DNA of 64,000 nucleotides from Bdellovibrio sp. qaytius (GCA_004011035.1 CP025734.1:496001-560000); one strand, 5' to 3'; positions 51,040 to 59,111 are shown, numbered from the stretch's first letter. A program made the numbers and translations. Notes: a model not told the origin generated them from the letters alone.

Positions 51040-52125
51040 GTGAGTACATTCATTACCCTTAAGAAAAAAGATTCTGCATTTAAGAACTATCTTTTGGGTA
51101 CGTTTTCAAAAACACAATTGGCCATGCCCATGTCGACGATGAATTTAGATTCACCGGAAGAGACTGTGACTTTTGAAATTGTAGAAAAATCTTCGATTAA
51201 AAGGCCTTCGGTATTTTCAACATTTTTTGCATTGATTAAATTTCAGAATTTATTTTTAATTTTATTACCGCTTTTTTACGTGCTTGTTAAAAATTATGTA
51301 GATAACCGTTTTCGCGATCCGGGCACTTGCATGATTGCCTCGTTAGGCATGTTATTTATATTTGCGGCGTTAAATATTCGTAATGATGTGAATGATCACA
51401 TGTCGGGTTATGATCGTGTGAACATCACACACACGGCTAAGCCAATCAATAAAGGTTGGATCACTGCTGACAGCGCTTCGAATATCAGTTGGATCTTAAC
51501 GATGATTGCAACGCTAATTGCGGTGCCTGTAATGTACCGTCAACCTGAAGAAGCCCGTGTTATCGCCGTTGTAACAGTATTAATTTTTGCTGGTCGACTG
51601 CTTTCAAAAAATTCTTATAAAAATCAACGCTGGGGCGAAGTGATTTTCTTTATCTTAGCGGGCCCCGGAGTTATTTCTGGATACCAAGTGGCATTGGGTG
51701 CCGGCGTTGACACTGAAGGTTTAGCATTTGGTGTTTTATGGGCGTGGGGCATTCAGTTTTTAGTTCATTTAAATAATTTCAGTCACATTCTAACAAGTTC
51801 GCAGGCGGGTATTAAAAATACCATGACGAATGCTGGATTTGATAAAGCCAAAAAAATTCTAATTGGCTGGTGGTGTGCATTTATTGTTTTATGGGTTTTA
51901 TACCATTATTTTTACGCCAGCACTTTTTGGTCATATTTAACCACAGCCATTTTAATTTTCTGGTCGATTCCAACATTTATTAAAATTTCTGAGACGTCAT
52001 CACCGCTGGGTTCTGATTTAGCCGAGGCTAAACAAGTGGGCTATCGCACATTTTTATTAATGTGTGTCTTAATTGTTATTGAATTTTATTGGTATTTAGG
52101 AAATAAAAACGATTGGTTTATCTAA
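51040..52125 (+). CDS. UbiA-like membrane prenyltransferase, second acidic motif lost
   Basis: The 361-residue protein starts at GTG 51040, two bases after the synthetase gene. It has a 60-residue cytoplasmic N-terminal extension and then about eight membrane helices. The first Asp-rich motif is kept (NIRNDVNDHMSGYDRVN), but the second, where UbiA enzymes have D-x-x-x-D, reads LNNFSHILTSSQAG with no Asp. Either metal binding is altered or it is not an active prenyltransferase. Window already has a normal MenA, so this may act on another acceptor. No named homologue recognised. Confidence 0.75.
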   Translation: MSTFITLKKKDSAFKNYLLGTFSKTQLAMPMSTMNLDSPEETVTFEIVEKSSIKRPSVFSTFFALIKFQNLFLILLPLFYVLVKNYVDNRFRDPGTCMIASLGMLFIFAALNIRNDVNDHMSGYDRVNITHTAKPINKGWITADSASNISWILTMIATLIAVPVMYRQPEEARVIAVVTVLIFAGRLLSKNSYKNQRWGEVIFFILAGPGVISGYQVALGAGVDTEGLAFGVLWAWGIQFLVHLNNFSHILTSSQAGIKNTMTNAGFDKAKKILIGWWCAFIVLWVLYHYFYASTFWSYLTTAILIFWSIPTFIKISETSSPLGSDLAEAKQVGYRTFLLMCVLIVIEFYWYLGNKNDWFI

Positions 52126-52836
52126 ATGGTTCAATTTGTTTTTGCCACTAAAGAATTAGAAACGCAATTTGGCCATTGGCAGAATTTCATAAATGAAAAT
52201 TTTAAGCCTGATAGTTCTAAAGGTGATGAAAACTATAAAGTTAATTTCGATGGTTTGATTCCGACAATTTTTGATCATGAAGGTCGTAAATTTAAAATAG
52301 ATTTTTTGAGTGATAACCTGAATTACAATAAAGTCAAAAGTTCGGTCAACAAAGAGCCCTTAGCCAAAGCCCTTGGCAGCGGCCAAAAAGGTTTTAAATT
52401 ATTAGACTTGTCAGCAGGCCTTGGTGTTGATGCCGTGTTTTTGCATCAATTAGGTTTTAAAGTCACTGCGGTTGAAAGAAACCCGTTAGTTTATATGGCT
52501 TTGAAAATTGCTTCAGAACATTTGCCAGAAATTGAATTTATATATTCTGATTCTTTAAAGTTTTTAGAAACAGTAACGCCCGAACAGTTTGATGTGGCTT
52601 ATTTTGATCCGATGTTTCCTGAAAAAAAGAAGTCGGCATTACCAAAACAAGAGATGGTGTTCTTTAAAAATCTAGTGGGCTTTGATGAAGATGCTGTTAA
52701 CATCGTCAACTTAGCCACTGACAAAAAATTATTTAAACGTTTTGTCGTCAAACGCCCTTTGTCAGCTGAATCCTTTAAAAGACCAGCGGGCAGCATTGAA
52801 GGAAAGATTATTCGCTATGATATCTATGGTCTTTGA
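52126..52836 (+). CDS. rsmJ: 16S rRNA (guanine-1516-N2)-methyltransferase RsmJ
   Basis: RsmJ methylates G1516 of 16S rRNA. The 236-residue protein has the SAM loop LLDLSAGLGVDAVFLHQLGFKVTAVERNP, the catalytic region VAYFDPMFPEKKKSALPKQEMVFFKNLVG, and KRFVVKRPLSA, all RsmJ-specific. The ATG directly follows the stop of the UbiA-like gene; the next gene starts 20 bases inside its end. Confidence 0.94.
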   Translation: MVQFVFATKELETQFGHWQNFINENFKPDSSKGDENYKVNFDGLIPTIFDHEGRKFKIDFLSDNLNYNKVKSSVNKEPLAKALGSGQKGFKLLDLSAGLGVDAVFLHQLGFKVTAVERNPLVYMALKIASEHLPEIEFIYSDSLKFLETVTPEQFDVAYFDPMFPEKKKSALPKQEMVFFKNLVGFDEDAVNIVNLATDKKLFKRFVVKRPLSAESFKRPAGSIEGKIIRYDIYGL

Positions 52837-53731
52837 ACAGTTAAAATTAACTCTTAAAAGTTTTTCGATTTTAAAAAACCAACATCAAGCTTTAGTGACT
52901 TTAGACTTTGATAAGAATCAACGTCGCGAAGCCTTAATGCGTTTGTGTTTTTCGCCGTTAGCTGCGTGGCCATTGTTATTAGTTTTGTTATTCTTAATCA
53001 TAAATCCGCTCAGATATAATTTGTCGTTAACAAATATGTTAGGCATGGAAAACATTTTAGTTCAGACTTTTTTTGGGATGGACTGGTTGTATGCGGCCAT
53101 TTTATGTTTGTTCGTCTTTGCGGTTAGCTTTTATACGCGTAAAGAATCTTTAATGATCGCTATGGTTGGTTTTTTTATTTCACAAGGTGATATGCATTTA
53201 CTGATGGGGCTTTCGTTGTTAGCCTGCATCGTGCTTGCGCGCCTATTAACAAATTTACGCTGGGTTCGCTCTTTAGAAAGCCATACAAAAAGTGTTTGGT
53301 TAGTAACAAGCATTTTAAGTTTTATTTCGTGGGCCTTGGCTGTTCATTTATCATTTCAGATGTATAATTACTTATTACAAGCTGGGTTTTTCTCGCAATC
53401 GATGTACGCAAACCGTTTAGAGTTTTTTATTTTAGTGGTGTGTTTGTATTATGGTTTAGAATTAATCGTTCTTTCAGTGTGGGGGCATTTCTACACTTTA
53501 AAAAATCCTGAGCCGTCTGAATTTACAATTAAATACTCGAGCAGTCGTCTTTTAAAGAAACTCACATTAGGCTATAGGTTTAAAGACGACCTTAAAGATC
53601 AAATCATCGTGATTAAGAACAATCAGCGCGTGTATGAAAATGCCGATCTAGACCTTTTACCTAAACGTTTGGTCGAACTGCATCGAAAAGAAGAATCTTT
53701 TTTGACTACGGCCTTATCCGCTTTAACATAG
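52817..53731 (+). CDS. Polytopic membrane protein of unknown function
   Basis: ATG 52817 follows AAGGAAAG by about 10 bases and overlaps the end of rsmJ; the 304-residue product has about five hydrophobic helices between residues 45 and 230 (LAAWPLLLVLLFLIINPLRY, WLYAAILCLFVFAVSFYT, MLIAMVGFF-like, WLVTSILSFISWALAVHL, FFILVVCLYYGLELIVLSVW). The C-terminal 75 residues are cytoplasmic and basic. I do not recognise the family. The downstream PP2C-like gene starts 5 bases later, so the two are probably partners. Confidence 0.75.
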   Translation: MISMVFEQLKLTLKSFSILKNQHQALVTLDFDKNQRREALMRLCFSPLAAWPLLLVLLFLIINPLRYNLSLTNMLGMENILVQTFFGMDWLYAAILCLFVFAVSFYTRKESLMIAMVGFFISQGDMHLLMGLSLLACIVLARLLTNLRWVRSLESHTKSVWLVTSILSFISWALAVHLSFQMYNYLLQAGFFSQSMYANRLEFFILVVCLYYGLELIVLSVWGHFYTLKNPEPSEFTIKYSSSRLLKKLTLGYRFKDDLKDQIIVIKNNQRVYENADLDLLPKRLVELHRKEESFLTTALSALT

Positions 53732-53735
53732 TGGG

Positions 53736-54584
53736 ATGTCTGACGAAATCGCCCGTCTAAAAGGGATTATTCAAATGAAAGATCAAGAGCTGTTGTTGTA
53801 TAAACAAGAGCTGTTGAAATTTTCACATCAGTTAGACAACGTCATGATTCAAATCTCTGGCGATGTTGAATTACTTAAAAAAGTTCAAAAAGTTTTAACT
53901 CCCACTGAGATTCCGAATATTCCTGGTTTCGAATTCAGTCGTAAGTTTGTCTATGGTTCGCGCTATGGGGGCGACTACTTTGATATTTTTGAGCATGAAG
54001 ACAAATTAAAGTTTGGGGTGTTGTTATCAACGTCATCGGGCTATGCGATGTCGGCCTTATTTTTATCGCTGGTTTTAAAAGTCAGTCATCTTATGGAAGC
54101 AAAGCGTGGTCTGGCTCCAGAGAAGGTGCTTGAGCAAATTGGAACAGAGCTTAAATCTACGGCAACGACTGCTGATGAGACCCACTGCTTTTATGGGGTG
54201 ATCGATCGCCGTGATCTTACACTGAATTTTTGTGCAGTTGGCCGAATTAAAGGTTTTCTGCAGATACCAGGCAGACCTTTACAAATGATTTCCTCAGACT
54301 CTGAAGCTTTGGGTTCGATGACCTCGCCTGATTTTACATCAGCCCGTGTTGAACTAGAGCCAAAGTCTAGAGTTGTTCTTTTGAGCAATGGTATTTTAGA
54401 GGTTTTATCGACAGATCAAATCAGCCAATGTTTGTTAACATTAGGAAATTCATCTGAAGTGCATGATGTGCGAAATGAAATCTTATTGAAATGCCAGTTA
54501 GTGTCGGGTGCTGATATTCCGTTACGAGATCAGACTGTCGTCGTGATCGAGGTCAAAGACAGAGTGATAAAACTAGCCAAGTAA
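53736..54584 (+). CDS. PP2C/SpoIIE-like domain protein with incomplete metal site
   Basis: The 282-residue protein has a coiled coil (residues 1-60) and a SpoIIE/RsbU-type PP2C domain. Family landmarks are FEFSRKFVYGSRYGGDYFDIFE (the G-G-D-x-x-D metal motif is kept) and the final RDQTVVVIEV. But the D-x-S-G-H-G motif is STSSGYAMSALF and the usual S-D-G loop is LLSNGILE, so two expected metal-binding Asp are missing. It may be a pseudo-phosphatase or a signalling scaffold. It is the last gene of the five-gene run. Confidence 0.75.
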   Translation: MSDEIARLKGIIQMKDQELLLYKQELLKFSHQLDNVMIQISGDVELLKKVQKVLTPTEIPNIPGFEFSRKFVYGSRYGGDYFDIFEHEDKLKFGVLLSTSSGYAMSALFLSLVLKVSHLMEAKRGLAPEKVLEQIGTELKSTATTADETHCFYGVIDRRDLTLNFCAVGRIKGFLQIPGRPLQMISSDSEALGSMTSPDFTSARVELEPKSRVVLLSNGILEVLSTDQISQCLLTLGNSSEVHDVRNEILLKCQLVSGADIPLRDQTVVVIEVKDRVIKLAK

Positions 54585-54622
54585 TTCGTAATTTGGTAAA
54601 TCTAATACGTTACATACATCAA

Positions 54623-54639
54623 ATCTGCAGCAAGCAGAT
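54623..54639. repeat. Hairpin ATCTGC-N5-GCAGAT in the gltA leader
   Basis: A perfect 6-base inverted repeat 22 bases before gltA. It could be an operator or leader hairpin; nothing further can be said. Confidence 0.4.
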
Positions 54640-54660
54640 ATCAATTCTGAAAGAGGCATT

Positions 54661-55797
54661 ATGGCTGACATTACTATTTACGAAGGTGCATTAGATAAAG
54701 GATTAGAAGGCGTTGTTGCTTGTACAACTGCGGTTTCATTCATCGTTGGAAACACATTAAACTATCGTGGTTACACGATTGAAGATTTGTCAGCTAACTC
54801 AACATTCGAAGAAGTAATTTATTTATTATGGAACAACAAACTTCCAAATAAATCTGAACTTGCTGCTATCTCTGAAGATTTAAATAAAAATATGACTTTA
54901 GATCCTGCTTACATTGCAGTTCTAAAAACATTGCCAACTAATGTTCATCCAATGGCTTGGTTACGTACGGCAGTTTCATTAATGTCTCATTGGGATGTTG
55001 ATGCTAACGATAATTCTGTTGATGCAAATGCGCGTAAAGCAATTCGTTTAACAGCTAAAATGGGTTCAATTGTTGCGGCGTTCGAAGCGATTCGTAACAA
55101 ACGTGAAATCATTCAACCTAAACCTGGTAAATCAATCGCATGGAATTTCATGCACATGTTAAAAGGTTCTGAGCCAGATGCTGAATTAGTAAAAGTAATG
55201 GACACAGCTTTAATTTTACATGCTGACCACGAATTAAACTGTTCTGCTTTCGCAACTCGCGTAACAGCTTCATCATTATCTGATATGCACTCTGCAGTTG
55301 TTTCTGCAATCGGTGCTTTAAAAGGGCCTTTACATGGTGGCGCTAACGAACAAGTTATGGTGATGTTAGCCAAAATTGGAACAATGGAAAAAGCTCAACA
55401 ATTCGTAAAAGATGCTTTAGCAGCTAAAGAAAAAGTAATGGGTATCGGTCACCGCGTTTACAAAGATGGCGATCCTCGTGCAGCGATCTTAAGAAAAATT
55501 TCTCAACAGCTTACTAAAAAAATCGGCAAACCAGAACTTTATGAAATGTCGACATTGATCGACGATACAATGAATAAAGAAAAAGGCTTAATGCCAAACG
55601 TAGATTTCTATTCTGCGACTGTTTACCACTCTATGGGAATTCCAACTGATATCTTCACGCCAATCTTCGCGGTTTCTCGCGTAGCTGGTTGGATTGCACA
55701 CGCTAACGAACAGTACGAAAAAAATCGTATCTATCGTCCTCGTGGCAAATGGCAAGGTAAAGAAGGCTTAACTTGGAAGCCAGTAGACGCTAGATAG
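54661..55797 (+). CDS. gltA: Citrate synthase
   Basis: It condenses acetyl-CoA and oxaloacetate at the TCA-cycle entry. The 378-residue protein is of the short (type I-like) class. The catalytic residues are in HADHELNCSAFATRV, GPLHGGANEQVMVML and VMGIGHRVYKDGDPRA, with the final Asp region MPNVDFYSATVYHSMGIP. GAGG lies 8 bases before ATG 54661. A MOSC protein follows 6 bases after the stop. Confidence 0.97.
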   Translation: MADITIYEGALDKGLEGVVACTTAVSFIVGNTLNYRGYTIEDLSANSTFEEVIYLLWNNKLPNKSELAAISEDLNKNMTLDPAYIAVLKTLPTNVHPMAWLRTAVSLMSHWDVDANDNSVDANARKAIRLTAKMGSIVAAFEAIRNKREIIQPKPGKSIAWNFMHMLKGSEPDAELVKVMDTALILHADHELNCSAFATRVTASSLSDMHSAVVSAIGALKGPLHGGANEQVMVMLAKIGTMEKAQQFVKDALAAKEKVMGIGHRVYKDGDPRAAILRKISQQLTKKIGKPELYEMSTLIDDTMNKEKGLMPNVDFYSATVYHSMGIPTDIFTPIFAVSRVAGWIAHANEQYEKNRIYRPRGKWQGKEGLTWKPVDAR

Positions 55798-55803
55798 TTT
55801 TTT

Positions 55804-56427
55804 ATGAAGGTTGTTTCTACAAACGTAGGTAAACCTGAACAGTATACTTTAAACGATGTAACCATCGCGACTTCGATGGTTCGTCGTCCAGTAGCAGAGA
55901 TTCAAATCAACAGACTGCGTGTAAGCGGGGATGAGTTCGCTAACCCTGAATATCACGGAACTTACGACGCAGTTGTTTACGCTCTTTCGGCAGATCGCTA
56001 CCTTGAATGGGAACATTTTTTAAATAAACCATTTCCTTTAGGATCTTTAGGTGAAAACCTATCGATCGATAAATTACGTGAAGAAGATTTTTTCTTAGGC
56101 GATGAATACCAAGTTGGTACAGCGTTACTTCGTGCAACGGGGCCACGTTACCCTTGTAATAAATTAAATTACTCATCTGGCGATAAACGCTTACAGCGCG
56201 AATTTGAAAAGCGTGACTGGCCTGGTATTTATTTTGAAGTTATCAGTGAAGGTAAAGTCAAAGCTGGTGATGAACTGAAGCTTGTTAAACGCTTGCAAGA
56301 CAAAGTCACAGTGTTAGATTTATATCAAGCTATGCGGGCCAGAAGAAAAGGCAATCCTGATTTAGTAAAGTCACAACTTTTACTTGATTGCCCACAGTTA
56401 ATAAAAAAATATCACGGAGCATTTTAG
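55804..56427 (+). CDS. MOSC domain protein (YiiM-like)
   Basis: The 207-residue protein has the MOSC domain (residues about 30-160): HGTYDAVVYALSADRYLEWE, LGSLGENLSIDKL, GDEYQVGTALLRATGPRYPCNKL and a GIYFEVISEGKVKAGDEL segment. The conserved Cys in PCNKL is the expected molybdenum-cofactor/sulfur-carrier residue. YiiM-type proteins can reduce N-hydroxylated compounds. It is in an operon with gltA and is followed at 8 bases by the HIT gene. Confidence 0.9.
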   Translation: MKVVSTNVGKPEQYTLNDVTIATSMVRRPVAEIQINRLRVSGDEFANPEYHGTYDAVVYALSADRYLEWEHFLNKPFPLGSLGENLSIDKLREEDFFLGDEYQVGTALLRATGPRYPCNKLNYSSGDKRLQREFEKRDWPGIYFEVISEGKVKAGDELKLVKRLQDKVTVLDLYQAMRARRKGNPDLVKSQLLLDCPQLIKKYHGAF

Positions 56428-56435
56428 GAGCAACC

Positions 56436-56834
56436 ATGCCTACAGTATTTACGAAAATTCTTAACGGTGAACTTCCGTCATATAAAATTCATGAAGATGA
56501 ATTAACATTTTCATTTTTAGCTTTAGATCAGGTTAACCCAGGGCATGTGTTAGTGATTCCGAAACAAGAAGTGAACCACTGGTTTGATGTGCCACCTGAA
56601 ATTTACACGCGCGTTGGATTGAACGCGCAGAAAATTGCAAAAGCTATCAAGCTTGCAACAGGTTGTCCGCGTATAGGTGTTATGGTTGCGGGTTTTGAAG
56701 TTCCGCATTACCACATGCACTTGATTCCGGCTTCGAGTATTCCTGAATTAGATTTCAAACGCGCTCAGAAATTATCACCTGAAGCGATGCAAGAGATTCA
56801 GAAAAAAATAATCGAAGCGTTAAACTATAAATAA
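56436..56834 (+). CDS. HIT family nucleotide hydrolase
   Basis: ATG 56436 follows TAGGAG; the longer frame begins inside the MOSC gene and is not used. The 132-residue protein is a HIT-family nucleotide-binding protein: FTKILNGELPSYKIHEDE, NPGHVLVIPKQEVNHWFD and the triad VPHYHMHLIP. Members hydrolyse AMP-linked compounds such as adenosine phosphoramidate. It is the last gene of the gltA-MOSC-HIT run. Confidence 0.95.
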   Translation: MPTVFTKILNGELPSYKIHEDELTFSFLALDQVNPGHVLVIPKQEVNHWFDVPPEIYTRVGLNAQKIAKAIKLATGCPRIGVMVAGFEVPHYHMHLIPASSIPELDFKRAQKLSPEAMQEIQKKIIEALNYK

Positions 56835-56977
56835 AATTTTCTTTAAAATTCAGAGCTTTTTCGCTAGTGCGTTAGTCTAGTTTGCGGTGCGTTTTTTTGA
56901 GAATATTTAGTTTGCGCTTAATAAATTCGTCTCGTAATTCGTCATAAAAATAGGTTTTTGTAGTATAAGTTCTTGTT

Positions 56978-57091
56978 ATGGAACACCTAAATTTTTTGAT
57001 TTTGTGTATTTCACTCACCTCGCTTATTCTTTACTTAACCGTTCTAACGGTTCGAAGGGAGGTGGTCTTATGGTTAAACAACAAGACATAA
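56978..57091 (+). CDS. Candidate 37-residue transmembrane peptide
   Basis: The frame begins MEHLNFLILCISLTSLILYL and ends VRREVVLWLNNKT: one membrane helix followed by a short basic tail, much like type I toxin or other small membrane peptides. No good ribosome site precedes the ATG, which lowers confidence. It overlaps the 15-codon ORF in another frame. Confidence 0.25.
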   Translation: MEHLNFLILCISLTSLILYLTVLTVRREVVLWLNNKT

Positions 57092-57117
57092 CTAAGGCGG
57101 AGGTGTCGGCACCTTAG
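57070..57117 (+). CDS. Candidate 15-residue leader peptide
   Basis: A strong AGGGAGG ribosome site (57055-57061) is well spaced from ATG 57070. The frame MVKQQDITKAEVSAP ends at TAG 57115-57117. Its last codons overlap the left arm of the structured RNA, so a ribosome here would open that stem. Confidence 0.4.
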   Translation: MVKQQDITKAEVSAP

Positions 57118-57185
57118 AGAAATCTAAATTGTCGAAACTTAGTGACCTATGGTCGCTGAGGCTGGTTAAAAGCCAATCCTCCGCC
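57096..57185 (+). ncRNA. Candidate structured leader RNA
   Basis: GGCGGAGG (57096-57103) pairs with CCTCCGCC (57178-57185) and closes a 90-base domain. Inside are TTAGA-GAAA-TCTAA (57114-57127), CTTAGTGACC-TAT-GGTCGCTGAG (57138-57160) and GGCT-N7-AGCC (57160-57174); GGTG-TCGG-CACC (57102-57113) could form as an alternative to the closing stem. The junction resembles a riboswitch or cis-regulatory RNA; it lacks the tRNA TTCRA loop and matches no family I know. Confidence 0.45.
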
Positions 57186-57228
57186 GTAGAAAAATGTCAT
57201 TCGAATCTTTAACAAAATTAACGATTCA

Positions 57229-57268
57229 AACGGCTGGTAAGAATAAGATCTACCAGCCGTTCCTTTTT
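57229..57268 (+). terminator. Terminator directly before the aldehyde-dehydrogenase-like gene
   Basis: AACGGCTGGTA (57229-57239) pairs perfectly with TACCAGCCGTT (57251-57261), followed by CCTTTTTT. It lies 18 bases from the downstream start codon, so it would act as an attenuator rather than end a gene. Confidence 0.85.
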
Positions 57269-57285
57269 TGGGGTATTTTCATCGC

Positions 57286-58674
57286 ATGGATATCCTCAAC
57301 TTTATCGATGGCGACTTCGCCAAGCCTGTTCAAAACGCCTCGTTCATACAAAAGCGTCCATTTAACGACAATGTTATACAAGTCGCTAATAGTTCAGCCT
57401 TAGACTTAGTAAAGGCTATCCAAGGATCACACACAGCGTTCAATACCTGGAAAGATTCATCAATCGAAGATCGTATCGACCTCGTTGATAAAATTGCTGA
57501 TTATCTAGAAACTCATAAAAACCGATTCGCCGAAAGCGAAGCCTGGGATCAGGGTTTAAACTTACAATTTTCATTACAAGCTAACATCGAAGCTGCCCTT
57601 AAAATTTTGAGTAGTCAAAAAGCAGAATTGCAAAAAGGTATTCCTGATAACTACAGCGTATTACCTGTAGGTGTTGTTGGCGTCGTTTTATCTTGGAATT
57701 TATCAACACGTTTATTCGTTGAAAAAGTTTTACCAGCGGTTCTAGCAGGTAATTCAGTGATCGTTAAAATTTCTAGTTATTCACCGGTAACTGCAAAGCT
57801 TTGGGGTGAGTTATTTAGAGCTATTGGATTAACTTCAGGTTTGGTCCAGTTACTTCATAGCCAAGATGCTGCATTTAAAAAATTATTTATCACTCATCCC
57901 GGAATCAAAGCCTTATTAGTGACGGGCTCGTTAGAAAATACCAGCGAGATTATTAAAACTGTAGCGCAAATGACGACACAGCAATTTAAAAAGCTGCAAA
58001 TTCATTCGGGATCTAAGAACACAGCTGCAGCACTGACTGAACCCAATGAGTCTGAAATGAATGAAATTTTAAATTCATTTCTTTTAGGTCAGGGTCAGCT
58101 AGCTTGGAACTCTTCACGCTTATTTATTTTAGAAAAACACGAGCAGCAGTGGAGTGATTTTGTAGCTCATAAGCTACAAACATTAAAACCGAGTATTGAT
58201 ATTCATGATTCTTCGCCGTGGACGCCGCTGATGAAAACAAAATATGTCGATCAATTCGCTTCGTTGATGGTTCAAGCTAAATCAGATCAGGCTAAAATTA
58301 TATCGGCAGATGCAAACTTACCCTCAAATAAATATGTGAAACCATTTTTTACCAAAGATATGTCGAACTGTTCGGTGCTACAGCAAGATCAAGTGATGGG
58401 GCCGGCCTTTATTTTATCTACGGTTAAATATGCATTTGATATTCCGAAATACAGTAATGTTTCTTATTACGGGCATTCTGCCTCAGTGTGGACTGAAGTG
58501 GGCAAAAACCAAAAGACCATCCATCAGTTGGATGTTGGTCTAGTGAGTTTGAATAAATGGAGTGTTTTTCAATATTCGGCGATTGAGGGTGTCAAACAAT
58601 CCTCATTTGGAAATATGAATAGCCATATTTTTGGCGACTTTTATAAGAATGTCAAAAAATTAGCAGGCAGCTAA
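57286..58674 (+). CDS. Aldehyde-dehydrogenase-fold protein lacking the catalytic Cys and Glu
   Basis: ATG 57286 (MDILNFIDGDF) is preferred to the TTG at 57268, which lies in the terminator. The 462-residue protein follows the ALDH superfamily throughout: FIDGDF start, PVGVVGVVLSWNLSTRLFVEKVLPAVLAGNSVIVKISSYSPVTA, LVTGSLENTSEI, GQGQLAWNSSRLFI. The active-site pattern G-Q-x-C-x-x-x-x-R has Ala in place of Cys, and the L-E-L-G-G-K motif with the base Glu reads LQIHSGSKN. A dehydrogenase reaction through a thiohemiacetal is therefore unlikely. It may bind a nucleotide or act as a sensor or scaffold. Its transcript seems subject to attenuation. Confidence 0.85.
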   Translation: MDILNFIDGDFAKPVQNASFIQKRPFNDNVIQVANSSALDLVKAIQGSHTAFNTWKDSSIEDRIDLVDKIADYLETHKNRFAESEAWDQGLNLQFSLQANIEAALKILSSQKAELQKGIPDNYSVLPVGVVGVVLSWNLSTRLFVEKVLPAVLAGNSVIVKISSYSPVTAKLWGELFRAIGLTSGLVQLLHSQDAAFKKLFITHPGIKALLVTGSLENTSEIIKTVAQMTTQQFKKLQIHSGSKNTAAALTEPNESEMNEILNSFLLGQGQLAWNSSRLFILEKHEQQWSDFVAHKLQTLKPSIDIHDSSPWTPLMKTKYVDQFASLMVQAKSDQAKIISADANLPSNKYVKPFFTKDMSNCSVLQQDQVMGPAFILSTVKYAFDIPKYSNVSYYGHSASVWTEVGKNQKTIHQLDVGLVSLNKWSVFQYSAIEGVKQSSFGNMNSHIFGDFYKNVKKLAGS

Positions 58675-58676
58675 TT

Positions 58677-58913
58677 TTATTGAAGCGTATGACTTTTCGA
58701 GCGCATGCGAATATTGCATTGCGGACAAAAAGCTTCTTCTTTAATTTCACCGTTAGTTTCTGTAACAGTGACTTTCATTTCTAATTGGGTTGCGCACAGC
58801 GCACAATTGCATTGAAGGGCGATAAACGCTTTTTGAAAAGTGTTTTCTGTTTTTTCGTAACGGGGAAGATCTGATAATTTAAACTGGCTACTAGCCGTAT
58901 CTTGCGATCTCAT
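58677..58913 (-). CDS. Small zinc-ribbon-like protein
   Basis: The 78-residue protein has a Cys cluster CNCALCATQLEMKV and FCPQCNIRMRS, two C-x-x-C knuckles of a zinc ribbon. AGGAGC precedes the start. The function is unknown; such proteins often bind RNA or partner proteins. It is convergent with the ALDH-like gene. Confidence 0.75.
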   Translation of the reverse strand: MRSQDTASSQFKLSDLPRYEKTENTFQKAFIALQCNCALCATQLEMKVTVTETNGEIKEEAFCPQCNIRMRSKSHTLQ

Positions 58914-58992
58914 TGTTGCTCCTCCTGAGCTGTAGTTACCTATATCTGGAGAAGTGATTCACATCCTGTGTACCAACATTCCCTGTAGTCTT

Positions 58993-59066
58993 AATGTCGT
59001 TGCAAGATCTGTTCACAGACCTAGGGCGCGGCCGGCTAGGCGGGTCTATGAAGTGATGACGACATT
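58993..59066. ncRNA. GC-rich structured element between the zinc-ribbon gene and ddl
   Basis: Outer arms AATGTCGT (58993-59000) and ACGACATT (59059-59066) enclose AGACC (59017-59021) and GGTCT (59043-59047), and inside that CTAG/CTAG around a core of mostly G and C, exceptional in this AT-rich region. It could be a small RNA or a bidirectional terminator for the ddl end; no T-run marks either strand well. Confidence 0.4.
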
Positions 59067-59111
59067 TTAATTCTTCGCTTTTTATTACGACAGAATAAAT
59101 TACAATTTCGG

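Larger units (their letters stand above)
56835..57285 (+). other. 450-base leader before the aldehyde-dehydrogenase-like gene
   Basis: No ordinary gene fits this stretch. In order it holds a 37-codon hydrophobic ORF (56978), a palindrome AACCGTT-CT-AACGGTT (57037-57052), a strong ribosome site and a 15-codon ORF (57070), a structured RNA candidate (57096-57185) and a terminator (57229-57268). The arrangement resembles a leader that decides whether the downstream gene is transcribed. Confidence 0.6.

Noticed and set aside
14205-56880. CTAGAC/GTCTAG hexamers in many gaps as a shared control motif
   Set aside because: The hexamer also occurs inside coding genes (for example near 53646 and 59203), so enrichment cannot be claimed by eye.
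57096-57185. The structured element as a tRNA
   Set aside because: It has a closed acceptor-like stem but no TTCRA T-loop, no D-loop pattern and no clear anticodon arm.
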